Shown in pieces: positions 4,859-7,352 of a stretch of DNA of 7,352 bases; position 1 is the stretch's first letter, and every line of letters begins with the position of its first letter. This DNA comes from Candidatus Omnitrophota bacterium. Lineage in GTDB: Bacteria > Omnitrophota > Gorgyraeia > Zapsychrales > Zapsychraceae. The notes beneath the pieces were generated by a model that searched no databases, was not told the DNA's origin, and saw nothing but the letters and a program-made list of their open reading frames with translations. The stretch spans positions 1 to 7,352 of the forward strand of contig JAGOSC010000083.1 of NCBI GenBank assembly GCA_018062515.1, given 5' to 3'. The translations under genes and the position numbers were made by a program.

Positions 4859-7024
4859 CTATTTCTTTCGAGCGGGAGGATCAAATATCTTTTTATCAAT
4901 ATCGATGCCGATAATCTTAAATTCTTCATAACTTTTCGGGATATTCCCCGTAGCTACATATTCTCCGACGATCTTTCCCCGCTCATCCATTCCATGCTGT
5001 TCATATTTAAATATATCTCTTAATTCAAGTTGGTGATCTGCGTTAAGGCCGGCAACCTCTGTGATTTCAACAATTTTACGCGTGCCGTCGCTGAAGCGGT
5101 TAATGTGAACGATAAGATCAAGGGCCGTGGAAATCATTTCATAAATCGCCCGAATAGGCAATTCAACGCCGGCAAGCAGGATCATCGAGCTCATACGCAC
5201 CAATACGTCCTTGGTTGAATTGGCATGAAGAGTCGTCATAGAGCCGTCATGCCCGGTATTCATCGCCTGAAGCATGTCAATGACTTCTGATCCGCGGCAT
5301 TCTCCGACGATAATCCGGTCAGGACGCATGTGCAAACTATTCATAAACAGCGTGCGTATGTGAATCTGTCCTTTGCCTTCCATATTGGGCGGCCGTGATT
5401 CAAGCCGGATCCAGTGCGATTTATTGATCCGCAATTCAGCGGCATCTTCAATGGTCACGATACGCTCTTTATCCGGAATAAACGTAGAAATAATATTTAG
5501 TAAAGTTGTTTTACCCGACCCTGTCCCGCCGGAAACGATAATATTTTTTCTTCCCCGAACAGCCGCCTCGAGAAATGTGCGCATATTATCATTGAGACTA
5601 TTGTATTTATTTAAAAGTGAGTCGACGGTAGGGCGTTCCCTTCCGAATTTTCTGATCGTCATCATCGGGCCCGTTAAAGATAGAGGAGGGATGAGCGCGT
5701 TAAAGCGGGATCCGTCCTGGAGCCGGGCATCCACCATGGGTGTGGATTCATCAATGCGTCGGCCTAAGGGGGCAATGATACGGTCAATAATACTTCGCAT
5801 TTGTTTTTCTGAAGAAAACTTTGCATTCGTTTTAATTAATTTACCGCTCTTTTCAATGAAGGTTTGTTTTTGACCATTGACCATAATGTCGGAAACATCA
5901 GGGTCATCTAAAAATTCCTCGAGGGGCCCAAGCCCAAAAGCTTCACTTATAATTTCTTTCGTCAATCGCGCGCGTATCTCATCATCTTTGGTTAATTTTG
6001 AATATTCCTGGGAAAGAAGTCTTTCAATGATGCCTTTGGCTTTTTCTTTTAACTCCGCCATAAGTTTCTCGTCGGTAAAGGATTCTGGGCCTAAATTAAC
6101 AATATTCATTTCTTTAACTAACTTTTCATGCGTTTTTTTCTTCAAAAAGATTTCTTCATCGTCTTGACTGAAAATAAAAGTATCTTCCTCTTTTGCTTGC
6201 GTGATGCCAAATTTTCTTAATGATCCGTCTTGTTCCTGAATTTTTCCAGAAATTTGCGTATGCTCCTCGACGGAAATTTCAGGATATAGCGCTTCATTTT
6301 CAAGTTGTTGGGCAAAGTTGATAATGGCCTGCGAGACAGGGCTACGCGGACTATCCACGACGCAAGGTTTACAACTATTTAATGCTAACCCCACCGTTTT
6401 TCCATCGGAAGGAATTTCTCCCAGAACATCCAGACCTAGTTTTTCCTTAATGGCTAGGGGATCGACGGCATATCTCGACGGAGACCGGTTAATGACTAAT
6501 TTAATCATGGCTTTAGGTATATGCGTGCTGTTCAGCATGGAAAGAAACCATTCAAATTTATTAACGGTCAGATCTTCGGGTGTATCCACAACAACGACTA
6601 GATTTGAATTCTGCATGACGGAAACCAAACCTTCGGTCAAGGCTCGACGAGAATCAATGATAATATAGTCGTAAAGATTCGACGCAATTTCAAAGAATTT
6701 TTTGATTTTAGCCGCGGTAAATTCGGGTTGTGGAGTTGAGCTAGAAACCATAGGTAAATAATCTAACCCGGACGAATGCGGTGTAACTGCTTTTTTGATA
6801 ATTTCAGGTTTATCTAATGTTTCAATTTGAGAGATGAGGTTGGTCAAGCCAAAACGAGCGACGAGGTTTAACATTTTGTCAATGGAATGAATGGATTGAA
6901 AATTCAGTTCCAACAGTAAAACCCGTTTTTGTAACAAGGCCAAAGACGCCGCTGTATTGACAGCGAGAAACGTTTTTCCGACGCCGCCTTTATTACTCCA
7001 GAATAAAATTATTTTTGTCTTCAT
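4859..7024 (-). CDS. Fused ParA/CpaE-like ATPase and CpaF/TadA-type secretion ATPase
   Basis: One uninterrupted 721-residue frame carries two ATPases. Residues 1-243 are a ParA/MinD/CpaE-like domain. It has the deviant Walker A KGGVGKT (12-18), ELNFQ (39-43) where CpaE proteins usually have DLDLQ, IIID (121-124), and VVVDTPEDLT (144-153). No CpaE receiver domain precedes it. A charged linker (about 244-345) leads to a full CpaF domain: FGLGPLEEFLDDPDVSDIMVNG (363-384), VDARLQDGSRFNALIPPLSL (431-450), Walker A GGTGSGKTT (499-507), IEDAAEL (525-531), Walker B-region RPDRIIVGECRGSE (567-580) and GHDGSMTTLHAN (591-602). CpaF-type hexamers power Tad pilus assembly at the inner membrane, and CpaE/TadZ places the machine in the cell; the fusion would join both roles. 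It starts 7 bp after the upstream cpaF stop with no clear Shine-Dalgarno, so translational coupling is likely. It is the last gene of its operon in this window. Confidence 0.88.
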   Translation of the reverse strand: MKTKIILFWSNKGGVGKTFLAVNTAASLALLQKRVLLLELNFQSIHSIDKMLNLVARFGLTNLISQIETLDKPEIIKKAVTPHSSGLDYLPMVSSSTPQPEFTAAKIKKFFEIASNLYDYIIIDSRRALTEGLVSVMQNSNLVVVVDTPEDLTVNKFEWFLSMLNSTHIPKAMIKLVINRSPSRYAVDPLAIKEKLGLDVLGEIPSDGKTVGLALNSCKPCVVDSPRSPVSQAIINFAQQLENEALYPEISVEEHTQISGKIQEQDGSLRKFGITQAKEEDTFIFSQDDEEIFLKKKTHEKLVKEMNIVNLGPESFTDEKLMAELKEKAKGIIERLLSQEYSKLTKDDEIRARLTKEIISEAFGLGPLEEFLDDPDVSDIMVNGQKQTFIEKSGKLIKTNAKFSSEKQMRSIIDRIIAPLGRRIDESTPMVDARLQDGSRFNALIPPLSLTGPMMTIRKFGRERPTVDSLLNKYNSLNDNMRTFLEAAVRGRKNIIVSGGTGSGKTTLLNIISTFIPDKERIVTIEDAAELRINKSHWIRLESRPPNMEGKGQIHIRTLFMNSLHMRPDRIIVGECRGSEVIDMLQAMNTGHDGSMTTLHANSTKDVLVRMSSMILLAGVELPIRAIYEMISTALDLIVHINRFSDGTRKIVEITEVAGLNADHQLELRDIFKYEQHGMDERGKIVGEYVATGNIPKSYEEFKIIGIDIDKKIFDPPARKK

Positions 7025-7031
7025 AAGATTA

Positions 7032-7352
7032 CTACTTAAATATAGAGAGGTCGACTTTGACCCCTTTTTTGATCAATTCATCCGCGCATTTCGGCGTATA
7101 GCCGGTGTTTTCAAATTGACCTTGAATAGCTCCGGAGGCATCGCGGCCAGTTTGTTTGTAATGAAAAATTTCTTTTAATGTCAGGTCATTATTATCTTCC
7201 ATCCCGACGATTTCTGATATTCCCGTCACTTTACGCGAACCATCCGTATACCGCGCCATATGTACAATAACGTTTATCGCCGATGAAATCATTTCATTGA
7301 TGGCTCGCATCGGAAGGTCAATTCCGCTTAAAAGAATCATAGAGCTCATGCG
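7032..7352 (-). CDS. C-terminal part of a second CpaF/TadA-type ATPase (5' end outside window)
   Basis: The minus-strand frame is open from the window edge to TAG at 7032-7034, about 106 residues. The internal ATG at its visible beginning is not the true start. It matches the end of the fused ATPase next door: MSSMILLSGIDLPMRAINEM against MSSMILLAGVELPIRAIYEM. About 29 of the first 49 aligned residues are identical, and both share the IVH and DG-RK motifs that follow. This places it after the Walker B and GHDGS region of a CpaF/VirB11-like ATPase, which must lie to the right of the window. The last 30 residues differ from the paralog and end in DLSIFK. Whether it also carries an N-terminal ParA or FHA domain cannot be seen. 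Confidence 0.85.
   Translation of the reverse strand, partial: RMSSMILLSGIDLPMRAINEMISSAINVIVHMARYTDGSRKVTGISEIVGMEDNNDLTLKEIFHYKQTGRDASGAIQGQFENTGYTPKCADELIKKGVKVDLSIFK

Noticed and set aside
4839..4866. AGAAATA (4839-4845) and TATTTCT (4860-4866) as a shared terminator between convergent genes
   Set aside because: The 7-bp stem is entirely weak apart from one G-C pair, the loop is 14 nt and there is no T tract on either side. It is not enough to call a terminator.
5373..5873. A 166-codon plus-strand frame inside the fused ATPase gene
   Set aside because: It is opposite the strongly conserved CpaF domain and shows no recognisable motif or ribosome binding site, so it is a shadow frame.

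Overview
This window reads as bacterial chromosome from a moderately AT-rich diderm (Gram-negative) organism. The diderm call rests on a large, membrane-anchored AsmA-family protein and on Tad/Flp pilus ATPases. An uncultured lineage of the Omnitrophota/PVC type is plausible from this gene mix, but no rRNA or other marker gene is present to confirm it.

Layout, left to right. Positions 1-177 hold the 3' end of a plus-strand gene for a cysteine-rich protein, cut by the window edge. A short regulatory gap (178-259) follows. It has a TTGACA/TATGAT promoter with a 19-bp spacer filled by a near-perfect dyad, plus a second palindrome with the same half-site next to the ribosome binding site. Next are a 994-residue AsmA-family protein (260-3244) with four ~126-residue tandem repeats, and a stand-alone RlmK-type 23S rRNA methyltransferase (about 3273-4235), probably in the same transcript. 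A 134-bp gap leads to a small secreted protein of unknown function (4370-4831).

The right part is on the minus strand and converges on the left part with only 27 bp between stop codons. Reading leftwards, it holds the C-terminal end of one CpaF/TadA-type secretion ATPase (7352-7032, entering from outside the window). Seven bp later comes an unusual 721-residue protein (7024-4859) that fuses a ParA/MinD/CpaE-like ATPase domain to a complete CpaF/TadA ATPase. The two CpaF domains are clear paralogs. This is the tail of a Tad-type pilus or secretion operon, and tadB/tadC-type membrane genes do not follow the fused gene as they usually would.

The main points of interest are the CpaE-CpaF fusion next to a second CpaF, the MerR-like or repressor-like promoter in front of asmA, the internal repeats of the AsmA protein, and two tiny upstream ORFs that each end in ATATGA and overlap the start codon of the next gene. 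No tRNA, rRNA, CRISPR array, insertion sequence or integrase was seen.
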